Shown here: positions 33,411 through 41,209 of the stretch, one piece after another
Layout: every line of letters starts with the position of its first letter
How positions within the stretch are numbered: the first letter of the stretch is position 1
Assembly (NCBI GenBank): GCA_965243175.1
Contig: OZ251532.1
Coordinates: forward strand, 620,001-684,000
Direction of reading: 5' to 3'
From: VXYL01 sp965243175
GTDB taxonomy: Bacteria > Pseudomonadota > Gammaproteobacteria > Pseudomonadales > Azotimanducaceae
DNA length: 64,000 nucleotides
The notes under the pieces: model-generated
The model's input: only the letters and a program-made list of their open reading frames with translations
Told to the model about the DNA's origin: nothing
The model's database searches: none
Program-made: the position numbers and the translations under genes

Positions 33411-34652
33411 CTAGTGTTCCGTGAAACCGATGGCATCCTCGAACCAACCCGAAACGTGCAACCGGCCGAGACCTTGGGATCGTCTGAGCTCTGCCGCGTT
33501 CGGCAACTGGTGGATCGGGCGGATGACGGCGTCTCTGGAATCTTCTCGGCGACAGACCACAGACGCGAACTTGAACGCTTCGTCGCCCAGCATGGAGAGC
33601 AATTGCGGGGATTGCGTCGTCGTGACTACCTGAATGTCGCCCTCCGATGTCTGCTTCTCGATCAGTTCGACCAGCAAGTGCAGACGTGACGGATGAATGC
33701 CGCGATCTATCTCCTCGAAGAAGTAGAGGCCTGGCCGCCTTGGCTTGAGCAGAGCAGCAAGTATCCCCAAGAGTCGCAACGTGCCATCGGATGCCGAGTA
33801 GCCCGACACGCGCCGCCCGTTTGCCTCGATGATGACCAGTTGAATGTGGCCAGACGTTGGATCGGAGAGAAAATCGAAGTCCGCCACGTCCATGGACGTG
33901 AGTTCGCGCAACCAGTCGCACAACGGCTCCTGCAGCTTTGGGTCTGCCCAAATGAACTCCAATACCGTTGGCAGATTCTCTCCACGGTCGCCCAACACTG
34001 TCTGCCCAGGGCACGAAGGATTGCGCATGTGTTCCGGGGACAGGTCCAAAAAACGTATGTCGGCGAGAGTGTCTATCGCGTACTGCGCTGCCTTCTCTTG
34101 GTCACGGGGTACCTCCTTGTGCTCCACGATCTGCGTCAACGCGGGTTGACCGTTCCTCACGGCGATTAGACGACCAAGTTGCTTCGACTTGCCCTTCGCC
34201 ATGCGAATTCGGAGATGGAGTTCGTCATCTTCGTTCTGGGCCGGGTCGCTTTCGTAGACGATGCCGTTGCGGTTATGAAGCGACTCCCGGGTCACAGAAA
34301 GTCCTTCAAGCGCATGCCAACCATCATTGACAGCGTTGTCGTGGAACGAACACGTTATGCTTAGTCGACCGTTAGGATGCGTATGCTCGCCAAAAGACAC
34401 ATCGAGCGAAAAGCCAGCTTCGCCAAAACGGGAGATGTCCGTGAGGGCGCCCCGTATCGGACGCCACTCGGAGTTTCCGCCGAGGATGTCCGCCAAGGAG
34501 TAACGGCGGCCAATGCCATGTAGCAAACGAAACGCGTCGCGGATGTTGCTCTTCCCGGCGGCGTTGGCGCCCGCTATGACGGTAAAGGGGCCGACATCCA
34601 AGGTCTCGTCCTTGAAGTTCTTGAAGTCGACCATCCTCAGACGGCTGATCAT
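33411..34652 (-). CDS. SMC/RecF-like AAA ATPase, orphan
   Basis: The start at ATG 34652 gives 413 residues opening MISRLRMVDFKNFKDETLDV. Walker A is AGANAAGKSN (about 28-37), the ABC-type signature SASDGTLRLLG lies near 283, and Walker B GLYFFEEIDRGIHP near 305, followed by a VTTTQSPQLLSML D-loop and switch region. This is the AAA_21/OLD-like class. Many relatives work with a partner nuclease or protease in defence systems, but here the downstream neighbour is purT and the upstream one is an SDR, so no partner is seen. The gene is somewhat AT-richer than purT. The function is unknown. Confidence 0.8.
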   Translation of the reverse strand: MISRLRMVDFKNFKDETLDVGPFTVIAGANAAGKSNIRDAFRLLHGIGRRYSLADILGGNSEWRPIRGALTDISRFGEAGFSLDVSFGEHTHPNGRLSITCSFHDNAVNDGWHALEGLSVTRESLHNRNGIVYESDPAQNEDDELHLRIRMAKGKSKQLGRLIAVRNGQPALTQIVEHKEVPRDQEKAAQYAIDTLADIRFLDLSPEHMRNPSCPGQTVLGDRGENLPTVLEFIWADPKLQEPLCDWLRELTSMDVADFDFLSDPTSGHIQLVIIEANGRRVSGYSASDGTLRLLGILAALLKPRRPGLYFFEEIDRGIHPSRLHLLVELIEKQTSEGDIQVVTTTQSPQLLSMLGDEAFKFASVVCRREDSRDAVIRPIHQLPNAAELRRSQGLGRLHVSGWFEDAIGFTEH

Positions 34653-34705
34653 CTTGCGCCTTTCTATACCGCTGCTCCCCCGCAGCTCGCTTCCCTTCGC
34701 CTGTT

Positions 34706-35788
34706 TCAACTCCCGCCCGGCAGGATCCCCAGCTCAAAGTACGAATCCACCGTAGCCCGCAACGTCTCCTCAATGGAGTACGTCTCCAGTCCCAGTTCCT
34801 CCTTCGCCAGCAAGCAGTATGACCGAGGCGACTCGTAGGTGTGTTCGGCAGGTGCATCGCCGTCCATCTCCTCCCCGCCGATTTCCTGCACGGAGGGATA
34901 AAGTTCGCGCAGCTTGGCTTGCAGTTGCCAGGTGAAGAGTTCGCCGCTGCGGTCCGTGGCTGAAAGGATGTAGCGGGAGCCGTTCGTGGCTACCGTGCTC
35001 TCGGCGCACAGGCGGTGCGCTCGGGCCGTGTCGCGCACGTCGACGTTGTTCCAGAGCATGCGGCCGCCGCGGGATTTCTTGTAGGGCTTGCCTTGCAGCA
35101 TGAAGCGGATGCAGTTCTGCCAGCTCCAGCCTTGGTCGTGGTTGACGCACATCAGCGGGCCGATCACGTGCAGGGGCAGGATGGCCATGGCGTCGAAGCT
35201 GCCGTCTTCCTCGGCTTCCTTGTAGAGCATCCGCTCGGTGTTCGCCTTGGCCATGGCGTAGGCGAGGTCGCGGTTCTCGGGGATGCGGTCTTCCGTCCAC
35301 CGGCCGCGATAGGCTTCAATGTTGTCGCCGCACCAGTCCTTCTCCGTGAACACGTAGCCCTCCGGGCGCGGATGGCCCACCGCGGCGAAGGAGCTGGTGA
35401 ACACGAAGCGCCGCAGGGCGCCGCCTTTGCGGGCGGAATCGAGCACGTGCTTCACCTCGGTGAAGCAGCCGTCGTAGACCTGCTGCGGCGTCTCGCGGTT
35501 GTAGCCGACCGTGGCACCAGCGTGGATGACCGCGCTGCAGCCGTCGAAGGCGGCGTCGTAGCTGCCGGCCTCGAACAGGTCGCCAGCCATCAGCGTGACG
35601 TTGCCGCGCAAGCCCTGTTCGTTCATCGCCGCGAGGTGGTCAACCTTCTCCGGCCGGTCGAGATCGCGTACGCAAGCGCGTACCGAATAGCCCTGCTCCA
35701 CGCAGTCGCGCACGATCCAAGAGCCGATGTAGCCGCTCGCGCCGGTCACCGCCACCGGGCCGTCCGCGGGAGAAACCGCCTTCGCCAT
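34706..35788 (-). CDS. extended SDR, dihydroflavonol-4-reductase-like NAD(P) oxidoreductase
   Basis: A start at ATG 35788 with GGAGGGTAAGAGC upstream gives 360 residues. The N-terminal Rossmann motif is VTGASGYIGSWIV, the catalytic centre contains VFTSSFAAVGHP and a YAMAKANTE motif (YxxxK), and an acidic cap region follows. It resembles the DFR/cinnamoyl-CoA reductase group in the extended SDR superfamily. Such proteins reduce aldehydes, ketones or acyl-CoAs in varied pathways. The neighbours are unrelated, so the substrate cannot be guessed. Confidence 0.85.
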   Translation of the reverse strand: MAKAVSPADGPVAVTGASGYIGSWIVRDCVEQGYSVRACVRDLDRPEKVDHLAAMNEQGLRGNVTLMAGDLFEAGSYDAAFDGCSAVIHAGATVGYNRETPQQVYDGCFTEVKHVLDSARKGGALRRFVFTSSFAAVGHPRPEGYVFTEKDWCGDNIEAYRGRWTEDRIPENRDLAYAMAKANTERMLYKEAEEDGSFDAMAILPLHVIGPLMCVNHDQGWSWQNCIRFMLQGKPYKKSRGGRMLWNNVDVRDTARAHRLCAESTVATNGSRYILSATDRSGELFTWQLQAKLRELYPSVQEIGGEEMDGDAPAEHTYESPRSYCLLAKEELGLETYSIEETLRATVDSYFELGILPGGS

Positions 35789-35918
35789 GCTCTTACCCTC
35801 CTCCGCTGTTGGTCGCCGCGAGCGGGTTCGACGCTCCGGCAAGCCCGCGCACTTTGCCACAACCGCGCACTTCATGCGCTGAGCGCACTTCATGCGCCGG
35901 TCGCAACGGCGAGGCGAA

Positions 35919-35947
35919 TTGACGCCGAAACGGAGCGCGGGTATGGT
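35919..35947 (+). promoter_or_regulatory. sigma-70-type promoter of the tRNA cluster
   Basis: TTGACG at 35919-35924 and TATGGT at 35942-35947 are 17 bases apart, the ideal spacing. The expected start near 35954 lies 14 bases before the tRNA-Pro gene. No coding frame lies between, so this probably drives the tRNA-Pro and tRNA-Arg genes and perhaps what follows. Confidence 0.7.
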
Positions 35948-35967
35948 GCCGCCCACGTTGGACGCTG

Positions 35968-36044
<77 letters not shown>

Positions 36045-36053
36045 GTCCCTTGA

Positions 36054-36129
36054 GCGCCCGTAGCTCAATGGATAGAGCATCGGCCTTCTAAGCCGAGGGT
36101 TGAAGGTTCGAGCCCTTCCGGGCGCGCCA
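36054..36129 (+). tRNA. tRNA-Arg(TCT)
   Basis: GCGCCCG pairs with CGGGCGC, with discriminator G and an encoded CCA. The anticodon loop CTTCTAA holds TCT between TCGGC and GCCGA. It starts 9 bases after the tRNA-Pro gene, so the two are probably cut from one transcript. Confidence 0.95.
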
Positions 36130-36198
36130 GGCCGTCTATCGCGCCGGCTGGCCCTGCCGCGAGGCGGCCCAAGCTGCGAATCGCGTGTGCGAAAGCTG

Positions 36199-36204
36199 TA
36201 GAAT
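36199..36204 (+). promoter_or_regulatory. possible -10 box (TAGAAT) upstream of tRNA-His
   Basis: TAGAAT lies 12 bases before the tRNA-His gene. No good -35 box is evident at the right distance, so support is partial. The tRNA-His could also be read from the tRNA-Pro promoter. Confidence 0.4.
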
Positions 36205-36216
36205 ACCCCTGCGACG

Positions 36217-36292
36217 GTGGGTGTAGCTCAGTTGGTAGAGCTCCGGATTGTGGATCCGGCGGTCGTGGGTTCGAATCCCATCATCCACCCCA
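36217..36292 (+). tRNA. tRNA-His(GTG)
   Basis: GTGGGTG pairs with CATCCAC (one G-T pair). The extra G at 36216 can serve as the G-1 typical of tRNA-His and pairs with the discriminator C; CCA is encoded. The anticodon loop TTGTGGA contains GTG. It ends 26 bases before the trigger factor gene. Confidence 0.95.
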
Positions 36293-36318
36293 ATCAACGC
36301 CTTGGACGCTTGCTGCAT

Positions 36319-38049
36319 ATGCGGGTATCGGTAGAGACGACGAACGGCCTCGAACGCAAGGTCACCGTGGCGGTGCCCGCGGAGTCCATCCAGAAGCTGC
36401 TCGACGAGCAGGTGCGGAACACCGCCAGCCAGGTGAAGCTGCCCGGCTTCCGCCAGGGCAAGGTACCGCTGAAGGTGGTGCGGCAGCGCTTCGGCGAGAA
36501 GCTGCGCCAGGAGGCGGCCGCGTCGTTGCTGCAATCGAGCCTGAACGACGCGGTCGCGCAGGAGCAGTTGTCTCCCGCCGGGGAGATCGCCGTGAACCTG
36601 GGGACGGTCGCCGAGGGCAAGGACCTGGAGTACACCGCCACCTTCGAGGTCTTCCCGGAGTTCGAGATCGTGCCCTACGGCACGCTGCGGGTGCGCAAGC
36701 CCGAGACGGAAATCGCGGAAAGCGACATCGACAGCACCGTGGAGCAGCTGCGTCGCCAGAAGGTGGAGTGGCATCCGGTCGAACGCCCGGCGCGAAACGA
36801 CGATCGGGTTCTCATCGATCATTCGATCGAGGCCGAAGGCGAGACGTTGCAGAGCAGCGAGGGGCAGCCGCGCATCGTCGACGATTCGGACGGCGAGCTG
36901 GACAAGGCCATCGTCGGCATGTCCGCCACCGAGACGCGCACGTATCCAACCACCGTATGGGTGCGCGAGCAGCGAGCCGAAGCCGAGCCAGAGGTGCTCG
37001 AGCTCGACCACGACGACGATCATCCCCACGAGGACGACCAGCAAGGCGACGACGCGACCAGCGACCACGCGCAGAGCGCCGATGCGCCCGTCGCGGAGCA
37101 GGAAGCGAGCACGCCGCCCAGCGAAGCGGACGCGGACGACGAAGACGACATCCCCGGCGAGAAGCTCAACGCCATCGGCAAGGTCACGCTACGCACCGTG
37201 GAAGAGCCGCATCTGCCCGAGCTGGACGATGCCTTCTTCGACTGGTTCGGAGTCGCCGAAGAGGACGACCGCATGGCGGCGTTCCGCAGTGCCGTGCGAG
37301 CCAGGATGGAAGTGGAACTCGATGCCGCCACGCGCCGCGTACAGGAGAGGGAAGTGCTCGCCGCCCTCGTCACCGCACACGACTTCGAGCTGCCGAAGGC
37401 GCTAGTGGATGAAGAGATTTTGTTGCAGAGAGCGCGCTTCGAGAACGCGATCGGGGAGTTTCCCGAAGGTTTCGAGGTGGTGGTGCGAGCCAATGCCGAG
37501 CAGGGCGTTCGCACCGCCCTCGTCATACGCGCGATTGCGCTGCACGAGGGGATCACGGCGGACGACGAGCGCGTCGCCGCAAGAATCGCCGAGATCGCCA
37601 GCGCCTACGAGCACCCGGCGGAAGTGCGGCGCTTTCTGCAATCCGACGAAGAGCAGCTGAGCCGCATCGAATCCAACGTGCTGCGGGAACAGGTCGTGGA
37701 GAAGGTGCTCGCGGAGGCGACCGTGACGACGGTGGAGATGCCCTACGCCACGGCGGCCGCCGGCATCATGCCGCCGTTGGAAGACGAAGAAGACGAGCAG
37801 GACGAAGCGGTTGACGAGCACTCGGCCGGGGAGGTCGAGGGGCTTGCCGCTCCCCTGGAAGCCGCCACGAACGCCGAATCTTCCGCACCGACTGACGCCG
37901 AGCAAACAGCGGCAGAGGCCGATCAAGCAGCTGTCGAAAGCGAGCCCGCCGCGCCCGAACCGGATGGCGAAGCGGACGAAGCGCCCAAGGCGAACCCCGG
38001 ACGTTTCGGCGGCCTCCGCCGCCTGTTCCGCCGCAACCGCAACGCCTGA
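36319..38049 (+). CDS. tig: trigger factor with acidic insert and long C-terminal tail
   Basis: Start at ATG 36319 (MRVSVETTNGLERKVTVAVP), right after tRNA-His. The ribosome-binding GFRxGKxP signature reads LPGFRQGKVPLKVVRQRFGE. The N-terminal domain, PPIase-like part and helical C-terminal arms follow. The 576-residue product is about 140 longer than the usual 430. The excess is in two places: an Asp/Glu/His-rich insert at about residues 226-281 (ELDHDDDHPHEDDQQGDD) within the PPIase-like region, and a tail from about 484, acidic and alanine-rich, ending in the basic GGLRRLFRRNRNA. Trigger factor is the ribosome-associated folding chaperone. The next gene is clpP. Confidence 0.92.
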   Translation: MRVSVETTNGLERKVTVAVPAESIQKLLDEQVRNTASQVKLPGFRQGKVPLKVVRQRFGEKLRQEAAASLLQSSLNDAVAQEQLSPAGEIAVNLGTVAEGKDLEYTATFEVFPEFEIVPYGTLRVRKPETEIAESDIDSTVEQLRRQKVEWHPVERPARNDDRVLIDHSIEAEGETLQSSEGQPRIVDDSDGELDKAIVGMSATETRTYPTTVWVREQRAEAEPEVLELDHDDDHPHEDDQQGDDATSDHAQSADAPVAEQEASTPPSEADADDEDDIPGEKLNAIGKVTLRTVEEPHLPELDDAFFDWFGVAEEDDRMAAFRSAVRARMEVELDAATRRVQEREVLAALVTAHDFELPKALVDEEILLQRARFENAIGEFPEGFEVVVRANAEQGVRTALVIRAIALHEGITADDERVAARIAEIASAYEHPAEVRRFLQSDEEQLSRIESNVLREQVVEKVLAEATVTTVEMPYATAAAGIMPPLEDEEDEQDEAVDEHSAGEVEGLAAPLEAATNAESSAPTDAEQTAAEADQAAVESEPAAPEPDGEADEAPKANPGRFGGLRRLFRRNRNA

Positions 38050-38101
38050 TACGCCACTTCTTCAAGCGCACCGAAACGCGCCACCGACCAAGGAGCCTCC
38101 A

Positions 38102-38794
38102 TTGAACGACAGCCCGCCCCATCGCCCCGGCAACGTCCTGAGTCCGCACTCCGGTTTCGCCACGCCTCCGCAAGGGCTCGCGCTGGTGCCGATGGTGGTC
38201 GAGCAGAGTGCGCGCGGCGAACGCGCCTACGACATCTACTCGCGCCTGCTCAGCAACCGCATCGTGTTTCTGATCGGCCCGGTGGAAGACAACGTCGCCA
38301 GCCTGGTGATCGCGCAGCTGCTCTACCTGGCGTCCGAAAACGCGGAAGCGGACATCCACCTCTACATCAACTCGCCCGGCGGCGCGGTGAGTTCCGGCCT
38401 CTCCATCTACGACACGATGCAGCTGGTGAACTGCGACATCGCCACCTGGTGCATCGGCCAGGCCGCCAGCATGGGCGCCTTCCTGCTCGCCGCCGGCACG
38501 AAGGGCAAACGCTACGCGCTGCCGAACTCGCGCATGATGCTGCACCAGCCCTCCGGCGGCTCACGAGGCGTCGCCGCCGACATCGAGATCCAAGCCCGCG
38601 AAATCCTCGCCATGCGCAAGCAGCTGAACGAGATTCTCGCCCGCCACACCGATCAATCCGTAGAGCGCATCGCCGAAGACACCGACCGCGACTACTGGAT
38701 GAACCCGGAGGAAGCGCGCGAATACGGCCTGGTGGACACCGTGAAGTACCCGGAAGGCGACCCGCGCAGCCAGCAGGACGGCAAGAAAGACTGA
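38102..38794 (+). CDS. clpP: ATP-dependent Clp protease proteolytic subunit
   Basis: A TTG start at 38102 with AAGGAG 7 bases upstream gives 230 residues. The catalytic serine lies in GQAASMGAFLL, the histidine in RMMLHQPSGG, and a downstream Asp completes the triad. YDIYSRLLSNRIVFLIGPV and YINSPGGAVSSGLSIYDTMQ are full family matches. It forms the tetradecameric barrel that works with ClpX or ClpA. It follows tig by 52 bases. clpX, usually next, is missing; a convergent radC follows instead. Confidence 0.96.
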   Translation: MNDSPPHRPGNVLSPHSGFATPPQGLALVPMVVEQSARGERAYDIYSRLLSNRIVFLIGPVEDNVASLVIAQLLYLASENAEADIHLYINSPGGAVSSGLSIYDTMQLVNCDIATWCIGQAASMGAFLLAAGTKGKRYALPNSRMMLHQPSGGSRGVAADIEIQAREILAMRKQLNEILARHTDQSVERIAEDTDRDYWMNPEEAREYGLVDTVKYPEGDPRSQQDGKKD

Positions 38795-38827
38795 CCACCT
38801 CTTTCGTCGGGACGCGAGGCCCTCCCC

Positions 38828-39478
38828 TCACAGCATCCCCTTGTCCGCCATCGAGACGTTGCGCATGCGGCCGACGACCACGTGGTCGATCACCTCCACG
38901 TCGATTTCCGTCAGCACGGCGACCAGCCGGGCGGTGATGTCGCGGTCCATCTGGCTCGGTTCGGGGACGCCCGACGGGTGGTTGTGGTAGAGGATCACAG
39001 CCGCAGCGTTGTGGTGCAGGCAGCGTTTCATCACCTCGCGGGGGTAGACGGCGGCACGATCCACGGAACCGAAGAACATGTCCTCCATGGCCAGCATGTG
39101 ATGGCGCGCGGAGAGGAACAACGCGCCGAATACCTCCTGCTCGTAGTGCGCGAGATGCAGCGTGATGTGCCGACGCACCTTGGTCGAGCTGGACCACACC
39201 TTCTCCTTGTCGAGGCTGGCGCGTTCGGCGCGTTTGAGCAGTTCGCGGATGGAGACCAGCGCCGCGACCTTGGCCGCGCCTAGGCCGGTTACGCCACCGA
39301 GCGCCCGCGCATCCTGGCTGAGGACGCCGGCGACGTCCCCGAAGCGCTTCAGCAGGTCCTTGGCGAGCGTCGCCGCGCTGCGCCGTCCGTTGCCGGGGCG
39401 GAGCAGCAAGGAGAGCAGTTCCACGTCGCGCAGACTGTCCGGGCCGGTGCGCAACAGCCGTTCGCACGGTTCCGCCAT
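38828..39478 (-). CDS. radC: RadC family JAB/MPN domain protein
   Basis: The start at ATG 39478 (MAEPCERLLRTGPDSLRDVE) gives 216 residues. A helix-hairpin-helix part (GVTGLGAAKVAALVSIRELL) precedes the MPN+ domain with LFLSARHHML, the metal-binding HNHPSGVPEPSQMD and IDHVVVGR. RadC was once linked to DNA repair; its biochemical role is not settled. Here it precedes coaBC divergently, as in many gammaproteobacteria. In-frame open sequence continues upstream through the palindromic repeats, so an extended N-terminus cannot be excluded. Confidence 0.92.
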   Translation of the reverse strand: MAEPCERLLRTGPDSLRDVELLSLLLRPGNGRRSAATLAKDLLKRFGDVAGVLSQDARALGGVTGLGAAKVAALVSIRELLKRAERASLDKEKVWSSSTKVRRHITLHLAHYEQEVFGALFLSARHHMLAMEDMFFGSVDRAAVYPREVMKRCLHHNAAAVILYHNHPSGVPEPSQMDRDITARLVAVLTEIDVEVIDHVVVGRMRNVSMADKGML

Positions 39479-39483
39479 CTGAA

Positions 39484-39640
39484 GGGCAAGCCCTTCGCCC
39501 ACCCCGCCGGTGGACTCTTTCTTGCGAGGGGGCGTCTCGCGAGCGAGCCGTCGCCCCTCGCGCTCCCCGGCCGAGGGCTCCTCTCTACGCTGCTTGCCGA
39601 CGTTCCGATGCGAGGGAGAGCCCCCTCGCGGGTTCTGCGT
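39484..39640 (-). repeat. diverged palindromic repeat array upstream of radC
   Basis: Read toward radC, this region contains GAGCCCTCGGCCGGGGAGCG followed by CGAGGGGCG, then GAGTCCACCGGCGGGGTGGG and GAAGGGC/GCCCTTC. GCGAGGGGGC/GCCCCCTCGC arms also occur. It encodes EEPSAGEREG-type peptides in frame with radC, the same pattern as at 7233-7367. Confidence 0.7.
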
Positions 39641-39949
39641 AGCTCTCAACTTCCTCCTCCTGTCTGTCCGCTCCTCCGATCGTCCGAGCCATGCGTGGCG
39701 CGGCGCGCCAACGGATGTCGAAGCAGAGGATTGGCAGCATCCTAGATGCCGCTGGGCCGCGAATCTTGGGCAGAACGACCCTTTCGCGTGTGAGACATTG
39801 CCGCTTTGTGAATGAGGATTTCGCCTTGGTTTGGCGGTCGTCGGCAGCCGCGCCGAGGCGAAAATCGGCGCTTGGCGTGTTATGTTAGGCGGCATCTTCG
39901 CAGCGGGGCCAAGTGCCGCCGCCACGGCGAGGCCAAGGGCAACTTTCCA
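39641..39949. other. intergenic region before coaBC
   Basis: No gene is supported here. A frame from 39812 runs in phase into coaBC, but coaBC similarity starts only at 39950. The divergent radC/coaBC promoters should lie here; I could not pick a convincing -35/-10 pair. Confidence 0.4.
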
Positions 39950-41209
39950 ATGCAGCCCGACACCGGCGGCAAGCACATTCTGCTCGGCATCGGCGGTGGC
40001 ATCGCCGCCTACAAGACCCCCGAACTCGTTCGGCGGCTGCGCGCCGCGTCCATGCGCACGATTCCGGTGCTGACCGCGAACGCGCAACGCTTCGTCACGC
40101 CGATGGCGCTGCAGGCGGTGGCTGGCGAGAGGCCGCGCACGGACCTTTGGGACGCCGAAGCCGAGTCGTCCATGGGCCATATCGAGTTGGCGCGCTGGGC
40201 GGACGCGGTGCTGATCGCGCCGGCCACTGCCAACTTGATGGCGCGTCTGACCAGCGGACTGGCCGACGATCTGCTCACGACCACCTGCCTCGCCGCCACC
40301 GCTCCGGTGCTGCTCGCGCCGGCCATGAACACGGTGATGTGGCAGCACCCGGCCACGCAGCGCAACGTCGAACGGCTGCGCGGGGATGGTTGCGTTCTGC
40401 TGGGGCCGGCGGATGGCGAGCAGGCCTGCGGCGAGTTCGGCCCGGGGCGCATGATGGAGCCGGCCGAAATCGTGGAAGCAGTGCGCGGCGCACTCGCGCA
40501 GTCGTCCTGCCTGGCAGGCCTCAACGTGCTGGTGACGGCAGGGCCGACGCGGGAGTTCCTCGATCCGGTGCGCTTCATCAGCAACCGCAGTTCCGGGCGC
40601 CAAGGGTTTGCCTTCGCCGCAGCGGCGCGAAACGCTGGCGCCGAGGTGACCTTGGTGGCCGGGCCCGTTCACCTGCAAACGCCGCCGGGGATTCGGCGCA
40701 TCGACGTGGTGAGCGCGGCGGAGATGAAGGACGCGGTGGCGGCACACGTCTCGGCGGCGGACATTTTCGTCTCCGTGGCCGCGGTCGCGGACTACCGGCC
40801 CAGCCACTTCTACGAACAGAAGCTCAAGAAGAGCGACCGCGAGAGCACGGAAATGCGCGTGGCGCTGAAGGAGAACGCGGACATCGTGGGTTCGATTGCC
40901 GGCGCCGAGCGGCGTCCGTTCGTCGTGGGCTTCGCCGCGGAAACGGAGAACGCCTTGGCCTACGCCCGCGACAAGCGGCGGCGCAAGGGCATGGACGCCA
41001 TCGTCGTCAACGACGTGTCCCAAGCCGACATCGGCTTCGACAGCGCGGACAACGCGGTAACGCTGATCCACGAAAGCGGCGAAATCGAGTTCCCCAAGGC
41101 GTCCAAGGAGGTTCTTGCCCGCCGGCTGGTGGAGGAAGTGGCTGCGCTCTACCGGACGCGCTCCCCGGCGAGCACCATCGCCGAACGCTCGGCAGGGCGA
41201 AGCCGATGA
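39950..41209 (+). CDS. coaBC: bifunctional phosphopantothenoylcysteine decarboxylase/phosphopantothenate-cysteine ligase
   Basis: ATG 39950 gives 419 residues opening MQPDTGGKHILLGIGGGIAA. The flavoprotein decarboxylase half has the catalytic His in SSMGHIELARWAD and the PAMNTVMW and ACGEFGPGRM segments. The ligase half begins VLVTAGPTREFLDPVRFISN and has ISNRSSGRQGFAFA, typical of CoaB. The enzyme makes 4'-phosphopantetheine in coenzyme A synthesis. It overlaps the next ATG as ATGA at 41206-41209. The dut gene, often next in this cluster, is absent. Confidence 0.96.
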   Translation: MQPDTGGKHILLGIGGGIAAYKTPELVRRLRAASMRTIPVLTANAQRFVTPMALQAVAGERPRTDLWDAEAESSMGHIELARWADAVLIAPATANLMARLTSGLADDLLTTTCLAATAPVLLAPAMNTVMWQHPATQRNVERLRGDGCVLLGPADGEQACGEFGPGRMMEPAEIVEAVRGALAQSSCLAGLNVLVTAGPTREFLDPVRFISNRSSGRQGFAFAAAARNAGAEVTLVAGPVHLQTPPGIRRIDVVSAAEMKDAVAAHVSAADIFVSVAAVADYRPSHFYEQKLKKSDRESTEMRVALKENADIVGSIAGAERRPFVVGFAAETENALAYARDKRRRKGMDAIVVNDVSQADIGFDSADNAVTLIHESGEIEFPKASKEVLARRLVEEVAALYRTRSPASTIAERSAGRSR

